Of a stretch of 64,000 nt of DNA, positions 31,824 to 40,472 are shown piece by piece. This DNA is from Pseudomonas rhizoryzae (GTDB lineage: Bacteria > Pseudomonadota > Gammaproteobacteria > Pseudomonadales > Pseudomonadaceae). The notes under the pieces were generated by a model. That model did no database searches and was not told the DNA's origin. It worked only from the letters and a program-made list of their open reading frames with translations. The stretch covers positions 248,001 to 312,000 of the forward strand of contig NZ_SULM01000006.1 of assembly GCF_005250615.1 (NCBI RefSeq), given 5' to 3'. Numbering within the stretch: the first letter of the stretch is position 1; each line of letters opens with the position of its first letter. The position numbers were made by a program, and so were the translations under genes.

Positions 31824-32681
31824 ATGACCGACCATCCCAAGCCCCCGCTGAAACCCCAACCCCAGACGTTTCCCGGTTCGGAAGCTCATATGGACCCACG
31901 CCCCGACAGCGGCGCCGAGACCTATCGCGGTTCGGGTCGCCTCAAGGGCAAGGCGGCATTGATCACCGGCGCCGACAGCGGCATCGGTCGCGCCGTGGCC
32001 ATCGCCTTCGCCCGTGAGGGCGCCGATGTCGCCATCGCCTACCTGGATGAGCACGAGGATGCCCAGGAGACCGCCCGCCTGGTCACCGAAGCTGGGCGCA
32101 AGGCGGTGCTGCTGCCCGGCGATCTGGCCCAGCGCCAGACCTGTCTGGACGTAGTGCAGAAGACCGTCGAGGCCTTCGGCCGTATCGATGTGCTGGTCAA
32201 CAACGCCGCCTTCCAGCAGGTGCGCGACAGCCTCGACGAGATCTCCGACGAGGAATGGGTGCATACCTTCAACGTGAACATCCATGCCATGTTCCGCATC
32301 ACCCAGGCAGCGGTGAAGCACATGCCGCGCGGCGGCTCCATCATCAATACCGCTTCGATCAACGCCGACATCGCCCCGCCGACCCTGCTGGCCTATTCGG
32401 CCACCAAGGGCGCCATCGCCAACTTCACCGCGGGCCTCGCGCAACTGCTCGGCGACCAGGGCATCCGCGCCAACAGCGTAGCCCCCGGGCCGATCTGGAC
32501 GCCGCTGATCGTCAGCACCATGAAGCCCGATGAGCCTGAGCAATTCGGTGGCAGCACCCCACTGGGTCGCCCTGGCCAACCGGTGGAACTGGCTCCAGCC
32601 TACGTGCTGCTGGCCTCGGACGAGGCGAGCTACATCTCCGGCGCGATGCTGCCGGTGACGGGCGGGATGCCGGTGCTTTAA
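31824..32681 (+). CDS. SDR family oxidoreductase (YghA-like), second of a tandem pair
   Basis: A 285-residue paralogue of the preceding gene, alike along its whole length: GADSGIGRAVAIAFAREGADVAIAYLDEHEDAQ, NNAAFQQVRDSL, NTASINADIAPPTLLAYSATKGAIANF and PVTGGMPVL. Catalytic Tyr-x3-Lys is YSATK. The two almost certainly arose by tandem duplication and diverged mainly in the leader and the substrate-loop regions. Substrate unknown. Confidence 0.9.
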   Translation: MTDHPKPPLKPQPQTFPGSEAHMDPRPDSGAETYRGSGRLKGKAALITGADSGIGRAVAIAFAREGADVAIAYLDEHEDAQETARLVTEAGRKAVLLPGDLAQRQTCLDVVQKTVEAFGRIDVLVNNAAFQQVRDSLDEISDEEWVHTFNVNIHAMFRITQAAVKHMPRGGSIINTASINADIAPPTLLAYSATKGAIANFTAGLAQLLGDQGIRANSVAPGPIWTPLIVSTMKPDEPEQFGGSTPLGRPGQPVELAPAYVLLASDEASYISGAMLPVTGGMPVL

Positions 32682-32736
32682 GGGTTTGGCTGGGGTGCCA
32701 GGGTTTGCCCTCAGGTTGGGTGCATACCGCCGTCTG

Positions 32737-32820
32737 TAGGTTGGGTTGAGCGTAGCGAAGCCCAACGTAGGATCAGCATCGTTGGGCTTCGACGATGAAG
32801 CCGTCTCAACCCAACCTACG
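32737..32820. repeat. Two short hairpin repeats in opposite orientation
   Basis: A plus unit at 32737-32767 (GTAGGTTGGGTTGAGCGTAGC...) and a diverged minus unit at 32782-32820 (GTTGGGCTTCGACGATGAAGCC...CAACCTAC). This forms a REPIN-like doublet in the gap after the tandem SDR genes. Confidence 0.85.
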
Positions 32821-32867
32821 GCGCTGCGCTCGATACGCCCCCAATCACAAAGGTTTAACCGGGCGTC

Positions 32868-32901
32868 CCCTCTCCCTATGGGAGAGGGCCGGGGTGAGGG
32901 C
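32868..32901. repeat. GGGAGAGGG-type hairpin repeat
   Basis: CCCCTCTCCCTATGGGAGAGG...GTGAGGG. The 32682-33040 gap consists largely of this and the GTAGGTTGGG-type units. I see no gene in it. Confidence 0.8.
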
Positions 32902-32994
32902 GGCTCAGAAGCCTGGAGGCTCTTTCCTTCGAGCTTTAGAATGGCTTTAAGGAAAGCCCCATACGGTATTGTCTGCGCAAGGTGACGACGTCCT

Positions 32995-33025
32995 GTTGGG
33001 CTTCGCTGCGCTCAACCCAACCTAC
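32995..33025. repeat. Short hairpin repeat (minus orientation)
   Basis: GTTGGGCTTCGCTGCGCTC...CAACCTAC, 15 bases from the 3' end of the TetR gene at 33041. It may act as its transcript-end hairpin. Confidence 0.85.
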
Positions 33026-33040
33026 ACAGCGAGCCCCACC

Positions 33041-33697
33041 TCAGGGCTTCAAATACCCCACCACCGCATCGCCGATCATCGCCTTGTGTCGGCGTACCGA
33101 GTCCTCGTCATCCAGATCCACCCGATGGATGAGCCCGAAGGTGTGGCGGTTGGAAACGCGGAAGAAGCAGAAGGCGCTGATCAGCAGGTGGACGTCCACG
33201 GCATCCAGGCCGGCACGGACTTCGCCACTGGCCTCACCGCGCTCGAGGATGCGGCGGATGGATTCCAGCGCCGACAGATTCAGGCTGTTGATGGTCGCCG
33301 AACTGGCCAGATGATGGCCGCGGTGGATGTTTTCGATGCTCACCAGCCGGATGAAATCGTCGTGGCTGCGATGATGCTCGAAGGTGAATTCGGTCAGGCG
33401 GCGGATGGCTTCCAGCGGTGCCAGGCTGTCCAGTGGCAATTGCGCCTCGGTGGCGCGGACATCGCTGTAGAGCTTTTCCAGCACGGCGAGATACAGCCCC
33501 TCCTTGCTGCCGAAGTAGTAGTAGATCATCCGCTTGGAGGTGTGGGTACGCTCGGCGATGGCGTCCACGCGCGCGCCACTCAGGCCCTGGTCGGCGAACT
33601 CCGCCACGGCCGCGGCAAGGATGGTCTGGCGGGTTTTCTCGGGATTGTTCTTGCGCGGCGTACGGAGCGTGGGCGCAAGCGCCGGGGTGTCCTGCAT
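33041..33697 (-). CDS. TetR-family regulator, probably of quinate/shikimate genes
   Basis: A 218-residue TetR regulator. The helix-turn-helix is QTILAAAVAEFADQGLSGARVDAIAERTHTSKRMIYYYFGSKEGLY (about 25-70). The remaining helical ligand domain is ordinary in length. It follows quiC by 70 bases on the same strand, with a 9-bp hairpin at 33718-33744 between them, and the whole group faces the MFS importer. It is therefore the likely regulator of both, perhaps through the palindrome at 35807-35838. The inducer is inferred, not shown. Confidence 0.85.
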   Translation of the reverse strand: MQDTPALAPTLRTPRKNNPEKTRQTILAAAVAEFADQGLSGARVDAIAERTHTSKRMIYYYFGSKEGLYLAVLEKLYSDVRATEAQLPLDSLAPLEAIRRLTEFTFEHHRSHDDFIRLVSIENIHRGHHLASSATINSLNLSALESIRRILERGEASGEVRAGLDAVDVHLLISAFCFFRVSNRHTFGLIHRVDLDDEDSVRRHKAMIGDAVVGYLKP

Positions 33698-33767
33698 CGG
33701 CTGTGACTCTTGTTATGGGAGCGGCGCCCAACCGACGTCGCTCCTGATGTGCGGGTACCCGCCTCGC

Positions 33768-35669
33768 TCAAAACTCCGCGGGGGCGGGCCGACCCTGGCG
33801 CGCCTGCAGCATGGCAGCCAGGCGTACCGGGCTGTTGGCCGCGCCATAACCACTGTAGTCCTTGCGCTGCAGGATTTCGAAGAAGAACCGATCGGCGAAG
33901 GATTCGGTGTAGACGTGGAACAGCTCGCCGCCCTGGGCGTCGCGGTCGTAGAGTACGTTGTAATAGGCCAGGCGACTGAGGAAGTCGTCATCGAAATCGA
34001 AACGCGCCCCCAGGTCGTCATAGTAGTTCATCGGGATCTCCAGCAAGGGCACCCCGGCGGCCTTGGCCTGCTCCACCGCCTGGAAGATGTCCTGGCAGGC
34101 GAAGGCGATGTGATGCACCCCGGAGCCGCGATAGCTGGACAGCGCCCGGGCGATGGCGGTGTTGCGGCTCTCGGAGATGTTCAGTGCCAGGCGCACGTTG
34201 CCCTCGCGATTCTTCAGGGCGCGGCTCTTGACCAGGCCATAGGGGTCCGGGACCACCACCTCGTCGTCGGCGCTGAAGTCGAAGAGACTCTTGTAGAACA
34301 GCACCCAGCTGTCCAGGGCATCGGCCGGCAGGGCGATGGCCACGTGATCGACATGGGTCAGCCCCAGGCCGCCGCTGGCGCCGGCGCTGACGTCGAAGTC
34401 GGTGTCGTAGAGACTGCGGCCGTCGGCGCCGCGATCGGCCAGATAGATCAGGCTGCCATCGGGCGCCCGTACCGCCGGGATTTCCCGCTCGTTGGGCCCC
34501 ACCAGGCCACGATAGGGCTGCGCCCGGTACTGCTGGGCGCGCTCCAGGGCGGCGTGGCTATCCGGCACCCGCAACGCCATGGCGCACAGCGAGGGGCCGT
34601 GGGCTTCGAAGAAGTTGTGGCCGAAGGAATAGGGTTCGGCGTTGAGTACCAGGTTGATCTCGCCCTGGCGTAACAGCTTGACGTTCTTGGAGCGGTGGCG
34701 CCCGGCCTGGGCGAAACCCAGCTTGCCCAGCCAACGCGCCAATTCGGCGCCATGGGCGTCGTCCACGGCGAACTCAAGGAACTCGGTACCCTCCAGACGC
34801 GGCGCCTGGGGCGGGGCGAACAGCGGCGCGGCGGCCGGGGTATCCTCGCGTTGCAGGCGGGCGGCGGTCTGCTCTTCCAGATACAGCAGCGACCTCAGGC
34901 CGTCGGCGGCGGTGGCACGGGTCTGGGCGGCGCGGAAGCCGTCGTTGAAGATCTCCAGCGACAGCGGGCCCTGATAGCCGGTCTGCAGGATGGGCGCGAG
35001 GAAACCGCCCAGGTCGAATTCACCCTGGCCCGGGAAGCAGCGGAAATGCCGGCTCCACTCCAGCACGTCCATCTGCAACAGCGGCGCATCGGCCATCTGC
35101 ACGAAGAAGATCTTGTCCCCGGGAATCTCGGCGATACCGGCCGGATCGCCGCCGATGGACAGGGTATGGAAGCTGTCGAGCAGCACGCCGAGATTGGGAT
35201 GGTCGACTTCCTTCACCAGGCGCCAGACCTGCTGCCAGGTGTTGACGTGGCGGCCCCAGGCCAGGGCTTCGTAGCCGATGCGCAGGTCGCGCAGGGCGGC
35301 GCGTTCGGCCAGCAATTGCAGATCGTCGGCGATCAGGCGCTCGTCGCCGAGGCTATCGGCGGCGGTGTTACTGCACACCAGGATGAGGTCGGTACCCAGT
35401 TCCTGCATGAGGTCGAACTTGCGCTCGGCGCGGTCGAGGTTGCGCTGCAGGCGCTCACGGCGCCCGCCTTCGAAGTCGCGGAACGGCTGGAACAGGGTGA
35501 TGGCCAGGCCCAGGTCCTGGGTACGCTGGCGAATCTCGCGCGGGCTGGCGCCGGAATACAGCAGATCGTTCTCGAAGATCTCCACGCCGTCGAAGCCCGC
35601 CGCGGCGATGGCTTCGAGCTTTTCGGTCAGGGTGCCACTGATGGATACGGTAGCGATGGAACGCAGCAT
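33768..35669 (-). CDS. quiC: 3-dehydroshikimate dehydratase QuiC (DSD/HPPD-like fusion)
   Basis: A 633-residue enzyme converting 3-dehydroshikimate to protocatechuate. Residues 1-290 form a xylose-isomerase-like TIM barrel (MLRSIATVSISGTLTEKLEAIAAAGFDGVEIFENDL; LLDSFHTLSIGGDP; SLEIFNDGFR). The C-terminal half is a 4-hydroxyphenylpyruvate-dioxygenase-like vicinal oxygen chelate region (LTHVDHVAIALP; VHHIAFACQDI; FFEILQRKDYSGYGAANSPVRL), the bipartite architecture of Pseudomonas QuiC1-type enzymes. ATG at 35669 has GGAG eight bases upstream; the 51 codons above it are outside the family. Confidence 0.93.
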   Translation of the reverse strand: MLRSIATVSISGTLTEKLEAIAAAGFDGVEIFENDLLYSGASPREIRQRTQDLGLAITLFQPFRDFEGGRRERLQRNLDRAERKFDLMQELGTDLILVCSNTAADSLGDERLIADDLQLLAERAALRDLRIGYEALAWGRHVNTWQQVWRLVKEVDHPNLGVLLDSFHTLSIGGDPAGIAEIPGDKIFFVQMADAPLLQMDVLEWSRHFRCFPGQGEFDLGGFLAPILQTGYQGPLSLEIFNDGFRAAQTRATAADGLRSLLYLEEQTAARLQREDTPAAAPLFAPPQAPRLEGTEFLEFAVDDAHGAELARWLGKLGFAQAGRHRSKNVKLLRQGEINLVLNAEPYSFGHNFFEAHGPSLCAMALRVPDSHAALERAQQYRAQPYRGLVGPNEREIPAVRAPDGSLIYLADRGADGRSLYDTDFDVSAGASGGLGLTHVDHVAIALPADALDSWVLFYKSLFDFSADDEVVVPDPYGLVKSRALKNREGNVRLALNISESRNTAIARALSSYRGSGVHHIAFACQDIFQAVEQAKAAGVPLLEIPMNYYDDLGARFDFDDDFLSRLAYYNVLYDRDAQGGELFHVYTESFADRFFFEILQRKDYSGYGAANSPVRLAAMLQARQGRPAPAEF

Positions 35670-36123
35670 GCCGAAGCTCCTGTAGTGAACGGTCGTCTCC
35701 GTCGGATGACCGCCGCGGAGAAGATCTGGTTCGTCGGGTCTGCGGGCGATTATTCTCGGCGCCATCCAGCCCAACAATGGATTATGTACGAACCGGTTAG
35801 TTTCTGTTCGCTGATCGAACAATTGGTCGTTCAGCGAATTGACCAGCCGCAGCGACGACTCGCACTATGGATTCCAGAGCCTCCTGCGCTCGTCGCTTCT
35901 ACCGCGTCGACCATAACAAGACAAACAAGAGTGTGCGTCCATGCCCCAGCTATCCACGCTATCCTTCGCCCCCCGTCTCGTCTGTCGTCCATCCGTGACC
36001 AGTCGGCGACGGCCAGGCTAGTCCCTACGCCCCGTTCTACGTTGTTCGGACCTGCGCCGCTCGAGCGTGCTCGTGCGCGTCGCCGAATTCCATCCTGGCC
36101 TGACAATAATTCCGGAGACAACC
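35670..36123. promoter_or_regulatory. Divergent quiC / MFS importer promoter region
   Basis: About 450 bases without a gene. It contains an AACCGGTT octamer (35791-35798) and the 32-bp palindrome listed separately. I see nothing else of note; short open frames here are chance. Confidence 0.55.
35807..35838. promoter_or_regulatory. 32-bp near-perfect palindrome, candidate TetR operator
   Basis: Outer arms TTCGCTGA (35807-35814) and TCAGCGAA (35831-35838) are exact complements and share a centre with CAATTG (35820-35825). Only two mirror pairs in the whole 32 bases mismatch. This is the strongest operator-like site between quiC and the importer. Confidence 0.65.
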
Positions 36124-37521
36124 ATGGCCAATACCGCCTCCCCTACGACCGGCTCCCAAGCCAAGAAAGCCACTGCGAGTGGCTGGATCGGCTCGGCACT
36201 CGAATATTACGACTTCTTCATCTACGCCCAAGCGGCGGCGCTGATCTTTCCGCAGATCTTCTTCCCTTCCACCGATCCCAAGATCGCCATCGTCGCCTCC
36301 CTCGCCACCTATGGCGTGGGCTATCTGGCGCGTCCGGTAGGGGCCTTCGTCCTGGGCCACTGGGGCGACACTCGCGGGCGCAAGAACGTCCTGCTGCTGT
36401 GCATGTTCCTCATGGGCATCGCCACCATGGCCGTGGGCCTGCTGCCCACCTACCACCAGATCGGCATTCTCGCCCCCATCCTGCTGGTGGTGCTGCGTCT
36501 GATCCAGGGCTTCGCCGTGGCCGGTGAGATTTCCGGTGCCAGTTCGATGGTGCTCGAACACGCCCCCTTCGGCCGGCGTGGCTACTATGCGAGCTTCACC
36601 CTGCAGGGTGTGCAAGCCGGCCAGGTGATGGCCGCGGCGGTGTTCCTGCCGCTGGCTTACTTCCTGCCCGCCGATGCCTTCAACAGCTGGGGCTGGCGCA
36701 TTCCCTTCCTGCTTAGCGCCTTGGTCCTGCTGGCCGGCTTCATCATCCGCCGCGAGGTCCACGAGACCCCTGCTTTCGTCAAGGAAGAAGCCAAGGCCGG
36801 AACGAACGCCGCACCCAAGCGCTCGCCCATCGGCGAAGCCCTGAGCACCAGTTGGAAATCCATGGTCCTGGTCGCCTTGATGGCACTGATGAACGTGATC
36901 CCGGTGGTGGCCACCATCTTCGGCGCGGCCTACGCGGTGCAGCCTGCCTATGGCATCGGCTTCGACAAGAGCGTCTACCTGTGGATACCCGTGGTGGGCA
37001 ACATCGTCGCGGTCCTGGTGATTCCCTTCGTCGGTAACCTGTCCGACCGTATCGGCCGCCGGCCGACCATGATCGGCGGCGCCCTGGGTTCGGGCCTGTT
37101 GGCCTTCGGCTACCTCTATGCCATCAGCATCCACAACCTGCCAGTGGCCTTCGTCATGTCGCTGCTGATGTGGGGCGTGGTCTACCAGGGCTACAACGCG
37201 GTCTTCCCGAGCTTCTACCCGGAGCAATTCCAGACCCGCTACCGCGTCTCGGCCATGGCCATCTCCCAGAACATCGGCACCATGCTCACCGCCCTGCTGC
37301 CGGCGCTGTTCGCCCTGGTCGCCCCGCCCGGCACCGACAACATCTGGGTCGTGGTCGGCAGCCTGGCCTTCGGCGTGACCTGCCTGTCGGCCCTGGCCGC
37401 CTACCTGTCGCCGGAAACCTACCGCGTGCCCATGAGCGAACTGGGCAAGCCCGGCGCCCAGCAGATGGACAAGCACGCCTACGACACGGCGCGTCAGGAC
37501 AGCCTGAAGGCTAGCGTCTGA
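36124..37521 (+). CDS. MFS metabolite:H+ symporter, shikimate/quinate importer type (ShiA-like)
   Basis: A 465-residue twelve-helix major facilitator of the metabolite:H+ symporter family. Hallmarks: GSALEYYDFFIYAQAAALIFPQIFF, the loop 2-3 motif GHWGDTRGRKNVL, RLIQGFAVAGEISGASSMVLEHAP and the matching LSDRIGRRPTMI loop. ATG at 36124 has GGAG nine bases upstream (36112-36115). It is divergent from quiC, and an OprD-type porin follows, so import of shikimate, quinate or a similar hydroaromatic acid is the best inference. Confidence 0.88.
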   Translation: MANTASPTTGSQAKKATASGWIGSALEYYDFFIYAQAAALIFPQIFFPSTDPKIAIVASLATYGVGYLARPVGAFVLGHWGDTRGRKNVLLLCMFLMGIATMAVGLLPTYHQIGILAPILLVVLRLIQGFAVAGEISGASSMVLEHAPFGRRGYYASFTLQGVQAGQVMAAAVFLPLAYFLPADAFNSWGWRIPFLLSALVLLAGFIIRREVHETPAFVKEEAKAGTNAAPKRSPIGEALSTSWKSMVLVALMALMNVIPVVATIFGAAYAVQPAYGIGFDKSVYLWIPVVGNIVAVLVIPFVGNLSDRIGRRPTMIGGALGSGLLAFGYLYAISIHNLPVAFVMSLLMWGVVYQGYNAVFPSFYPEQFQTRYRVSAMAISQNIGTMLTALLPALFALVAPPGTDNIWVVVGSLAFGVTCLSALAAYLSPETYRVPMSELGKPGAQQMDKHAYDTARQDSLKASV

Positions 37522-37526
37522 CACCC

Positions 37527-37557
37527 GTTGGAGCCCTTGCCTGGCGAGGGCTCCAAC
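37527..37557 (+). terminator. Hairpin after the MFS importer gene
   Basis: GTTGGAGCCCT / AGGGCTCCAAC, 11 perfect base pairs with a 9-base loop, 5 bases after the stop. No T-run follows, so it may be a partial terminator that lowers read-through into the porin gene. Confidence 0.6.
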
Positions 37558-37776
37558 AGGCTATCCCGATCAGCTTGCCGCAAGAAGTATGTTGTCATAT
37601 AACTATGCAGCCGAGCGCTTCGGTCTTTGCTTTCCAATAATTCAAATAAGAAAGGAATCCACCATGTTGCCTTCCCCCTCCTAGCACCACCCGCCACGCC
37701 TTCTTACCCCGCCCTCCTCAGATGCCGACTAAACGCCGGCAGGGCACCCCTTACCGACAAGAACAAGGAACACCCC

Positions 37777-39045
37777 ATGAGCACTCGCCTCGCTTCCGGC
37801 CGGTTCGCCCGCGCCTGTGCCACTTTCGCCGCCCTGGCCAGCACCGGCTCGCTGTGGGCCGCGGATAGCGGTTTCATCGACGGCACCAAAGCCAACCTCA
37901 ACCTGCGCAACTTCTACTTCAATCGTAACTTCGTCGATCCGGCCTATACCGCGCAAAACAAGGCCGAAGAATGGACCCAGAGCTTCATCTTCGGCCTGAC
38001 CTCCGGCTACACCCAGGGCCCGGTCGGCTTCGGTATCGATGCGCTCGGCCTGTATTCGGTCAAGCTCGATGGCGGCGCTGGCACCTACGGCACCCAGCTG
38101 CTGCCGACCCACGCCGGTAACGAGCCCGCCAAGGATTTCGGCCGACTCGCCCTGGCGGCCAAGGCCAAGGTCTCCAAAACCGATATCAAGGTCGGTGAGT
38201 GGTTTGCCGTGCTGCCTATCCTCAGATCCGACGACGGGCGCTCGCTGCCGCAGACCTTCCAGGGTGCCCAGATCCACTCCACCGAGATCCAGAACCTGGA
38301 ACTCTGGGGTGGCCAGATGCGCCAGAACAGCCCGCGCAACGACGCCAGCATGCAGGACATGTTCATGCAGGGCCGCGCCAACGCCACCTCCGACCGCTTC
38401 AACTTCGTCGGTGGCGAATACAAGTTCAACGAGAAGCGCACCCAGATCGGCCTCTGGTACGCCCAACTCGAAGACATCTACCACCAGAAGTTCATCAACC
38501 TGATCCACTACCAGCCGGTCGGCAGCTGGACCCTTGGCGCCAACCTCGGCTACTTCATCGGCGAGGACGATGGCTCGGCGCGGGCCGGTGCCCTGGACAA
38601 CCGCACCGCCTATGCGCTGCTCTCCGCCAAGCAGGGCGGCGGCACCTTCTATGTCGGTCTGCAGCGCGTCAGCGGCGACAGCCCCTGGATGAGAGTCAAT
38701 GGCACCAGCGGCGGCACCCTGGCGAACGATAGCTACAACTCCAGCTACGACAACGCCCGGGAGCGCTCCTGGCAGGTCCGCTACGACTACAACTTCGCCG
38801 CCTTCGGCATGCCGGGCCTGACGCTGATGAACCGCTACCTGAGCGGCGACAACGTACACACCGGCACCATCACCGACGGCAAGGAATGGGGTCGCGAGTC
38901 CGAGGTGCAATACGAAGTCCAGAGCGGTCCGTTCAAGAAACTACTGGTCCGCTGGCGCAACTCGACCATGAGACGCGACTACAGCGCCAGCGGCTCCTTC
39001 GACGAGAACCGCATCATCTTCAACTACCCGATTTCGGTGTTGTAA
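37777..39045 (+). CDS. OprD-family outer-membrane porin
   Basis: A 422-residue outer-membrane channel of the OprD family, which admits small acidic or basic metabolites. The signal peptide is about residues 1-28 (ending ...GSLWAADSG). Then DGTKANLNLRNFYFNRNF, EWTQSFIFGLTSGYTQGPVGFGIDALGLYSVKLD and the final NRIIFNYPISVL strand are classic family features. ATG at 37777 has AAGGA eight bases before it; an earlier TTG frame is not a real start. It is downstream of the importer and probably handles the same hydroaromatic acids. Confidence 0.92.
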   Translation: MSTRLASGRFARACATFAALASTGSLWAADSGFIDGTKANLNLRNFYFNRNFVDPAYTAQNKAEEWTQSFIFGLTSGYTQGPVGFGIDALGLYSVKLDGGAGTYGTQLLPTHAGNEPAKDFGRLALAAKAKVSKTDIKVGEWFAVLPILRSDDGRSLPQTFQGAQIHSTEIQNLELWGGQMRQNSPRNDASMQDMFMQGRANATSDRFNFVGGEYKFNEKRTQIGLWYAQLEDIYHQKFINLIHYQPVGSWTLGANLGYFIGEDDGSARAGALDNRTAYALLSAKQGGGTFYVGLQRVSGDSPWMRVNGTSGGTLANDSYNSSYDNARERSWQVRYDYNFAAFGMPGLTLMNRYLSGDNVHTGTITDGKEWGRESEVQYEVQSGPFKKLLVRWRNSTMRRDYSASGSFDENRIIFNYPISVL

Positions 39046-39052
39046 GAAGGGG

Positions 39053-39082
39053 GCTCAGCGGCTGCTTGGGTGGCCGCTGAGC
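39053..39082 (+). terminator. Hairpin after the porin gene
   Basis: GCTCAGCGGC / GCCGCTGAGC, 10 perfect pairs with a 10-base loop, starting 7 bases after the porin stop. It has no T-run. It sits between the porin and the convergent small membrane protein. Confidence 0.6.
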
Positions 39083-39113
39083 TGGTGCGAAATACAGAGC
39101 AAGGTTTCAGTAA

Positions 39114-39542
39114 TCAATCTGATTTCGGAATCCCACACCCTCCATCCCCTGTTGAAGAATAGTCCACGTTGCTAACCAAATAATTCAGCCAAACAGGACA
39201 CCAGCCGTTCATATGCAGCTCTATTCGATGGTCGATTTTTGAATAAGTCATGGAAGTCATACCGATAGACTCCTGACTCTCATAGACTCCCATCTCCAAC
39301 GCATCCTGATTGAAGAATGGCGAACGATAAGCCGCTCCAGAATCCTTTTTAACAAATCGCATGTAGCCTAAATTAAAAGACGGAAGCAATGGAGTGAACA
39401 CCCAAACACTTTCTACTTTGTAATCCCCCCAAGGACTATCTCTTGAGTAGTCCGCAGGAGCATTTATGATTCGCCAAGCCTCCAGGAAAAGCATAAAAAG
39501 AAATAGAGCAACAACGAAAAAAAATAGTCTTAGCGTCTTCAC
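39114..39542 (-). CDS. Small membrane-anchored protein, candidate immunity protein
   Basis: A 142-residue protein with one N-terminal hydrophobic anchor (about 5-22, LRLFFFVVALFLFMLFLEAW) and an otherwise soluble, presumably periplasmic, domain with two C-terminal cysteines (NGWCPVW, DGGCGIP). I recognise no family. Its last-gene place after a PAAR gene and a DUF6402-like gene, overlapping the latter by 4 bases (ATGA), and the distinctly low GC suit a cognate immunity protein. That role is inferred from position only. Confidence 0.65.
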   Translation of the reverse strand: MKTLRLFFFVVALFLFMLFLEAWRIINAPADYSRDSPWGDYKVESVWVFTPLLPSFNLGYMRFVKKDSGAAYRSPFFNQDALEMGVYESQESIGMTSMTYSKIDHRIELHMNGWCPVWLNYLVSNVDYSSTGDGGCGIPKSD

Positions 39543-40462
39543 CGACTGACCTCAAGAACTACCGCCCCAGGCAAATTCTCGTATTTTATATCCGAAAAAA
39601 TTCTAAAATCTCCACCACTCCCAGAGCTAGCTCTATATTCAGCGAAATCCGAGTTGGTAACTAGAAAAAATCTTTTAGACATAAAATCTGCATAACGTGC
39701 CTGTACCTTAGCGATAGAGTCTTCGCTGAAGCCTATATGCAGACTTCCATTTCGCGCCATCAACTCTGCAATACTGCTCGCCATACCTTCAAAACCCCAA
39801 AAACCTAACGGTTGGCTATACCACATATAGGGGTCGCGAAAGTCATAACTATCTTCTATATAAAAAGCCAAACGCCTCACTTCAAACCGCAAGCGATTTC
39901 CACTCACTAAAATATCACCTTCGCCTGCCACCCTCATATTGAAGTTCGCCAAGGCACCTCGCAACTCACTTAGCGAAGAGATATCCCAATTAGCAAATAC
40001 AACTGGCTGAGTATTGAATCTCCCGAATTTTTCTGCCGCGCTTGCTTTGCCCTTAAAGGCAACCTGGTAAAGGCCGTCAGCCATCCCGAAAAAATTTCTT
40101 GCCAGATTAGCCTTCATAAAAGCCTGAGCACTTTCGCTAAACCACAATCTCCTCAAAGCATGCCAGGCGTCACGAGACTCAGAAAACTGGAGAACCCAGT
40201 CCATCTTGACGATTGTTTCCTCGATATATTCTTCTGCTGGCCAGGCATCATGTCTCTTCACCTCAGCACTCATTCCCCCATCCACCGTATCCGGCCATGG
40301 CTTGCCATTGAACCAGTGGCGCATCAAAGCCGCGGCCACGGGCCAGTTCATTTTGTCCATGGCATCGGGGATGTCGGTGATCTTGAAGGGGCGGGTCTGG
40401 ACCTTGACGCCTTGGCGCTGAGTGGTGGGCGTGAGGGTCGCGGTCGAGGTGATGGGCTCCAT
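39539..40462 (-). CDS. DUF6402-like protein, candidate type VI secretion effector
   Basis: A 307-residue protein. The N-terminal part (TQRQGVKVQTRPFKITDIPDAMDKMNWPVAAALMRHWFNGKPWPD) looks like the DUF6402 group that follows PAAR genes; I recall the family but cannot check it here. The rest (MADGLYQVAFKGKASAAEKFGRFN; FYIEDSYDFRDPYMWYSQPLGFWGFEG) shows no catalytic motif I can name. ATG at 40462 has GAGGA upstream and lies ten bases after the PAAR stop; the longer frame is the PAAR gene's shadow. GC content drops sharply across most of the gene. Confidence 0.7.
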   Translation of the reverse strand: MEPITSTATLTPTTQRQGVKVQTRPFKITDIPDAMDKMNWPVAAALMRHWFNGKPWPDTVDGGMSAEVKRHDAWPAEEYIEETIVKMDWVLQFSESRDAWHALRRLWFSESAQAFMKANLARNFFGMADGLYQVAFKGKASAAEKFGRFNTQPVVFANWDISSLSELRGALANFNMRVAGEGDILVSGNRLRFEVRRLAFYIEDSYDFRDPYMWYSQPLGFWGFEGMASSIAELMARNGSLHIGFSEDSIAKVQARYADFMSKRFFLVTNSDFAEYRASSGSGGDFRIFSDIKYENLPGAVVLEVSR

Positions 40463-40472
40463 GGCAATGTCC

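Noticed and set aside
30549-32765. A 738-codon open frame antisense to the LOG and SDR genes
   Set aside because: It is the mirror of three well-recognised plus-strand genes in high-GC DNA. Its Gly/His/Arg-rich product has no family features and its internal repetition reflects the SDR duplication.
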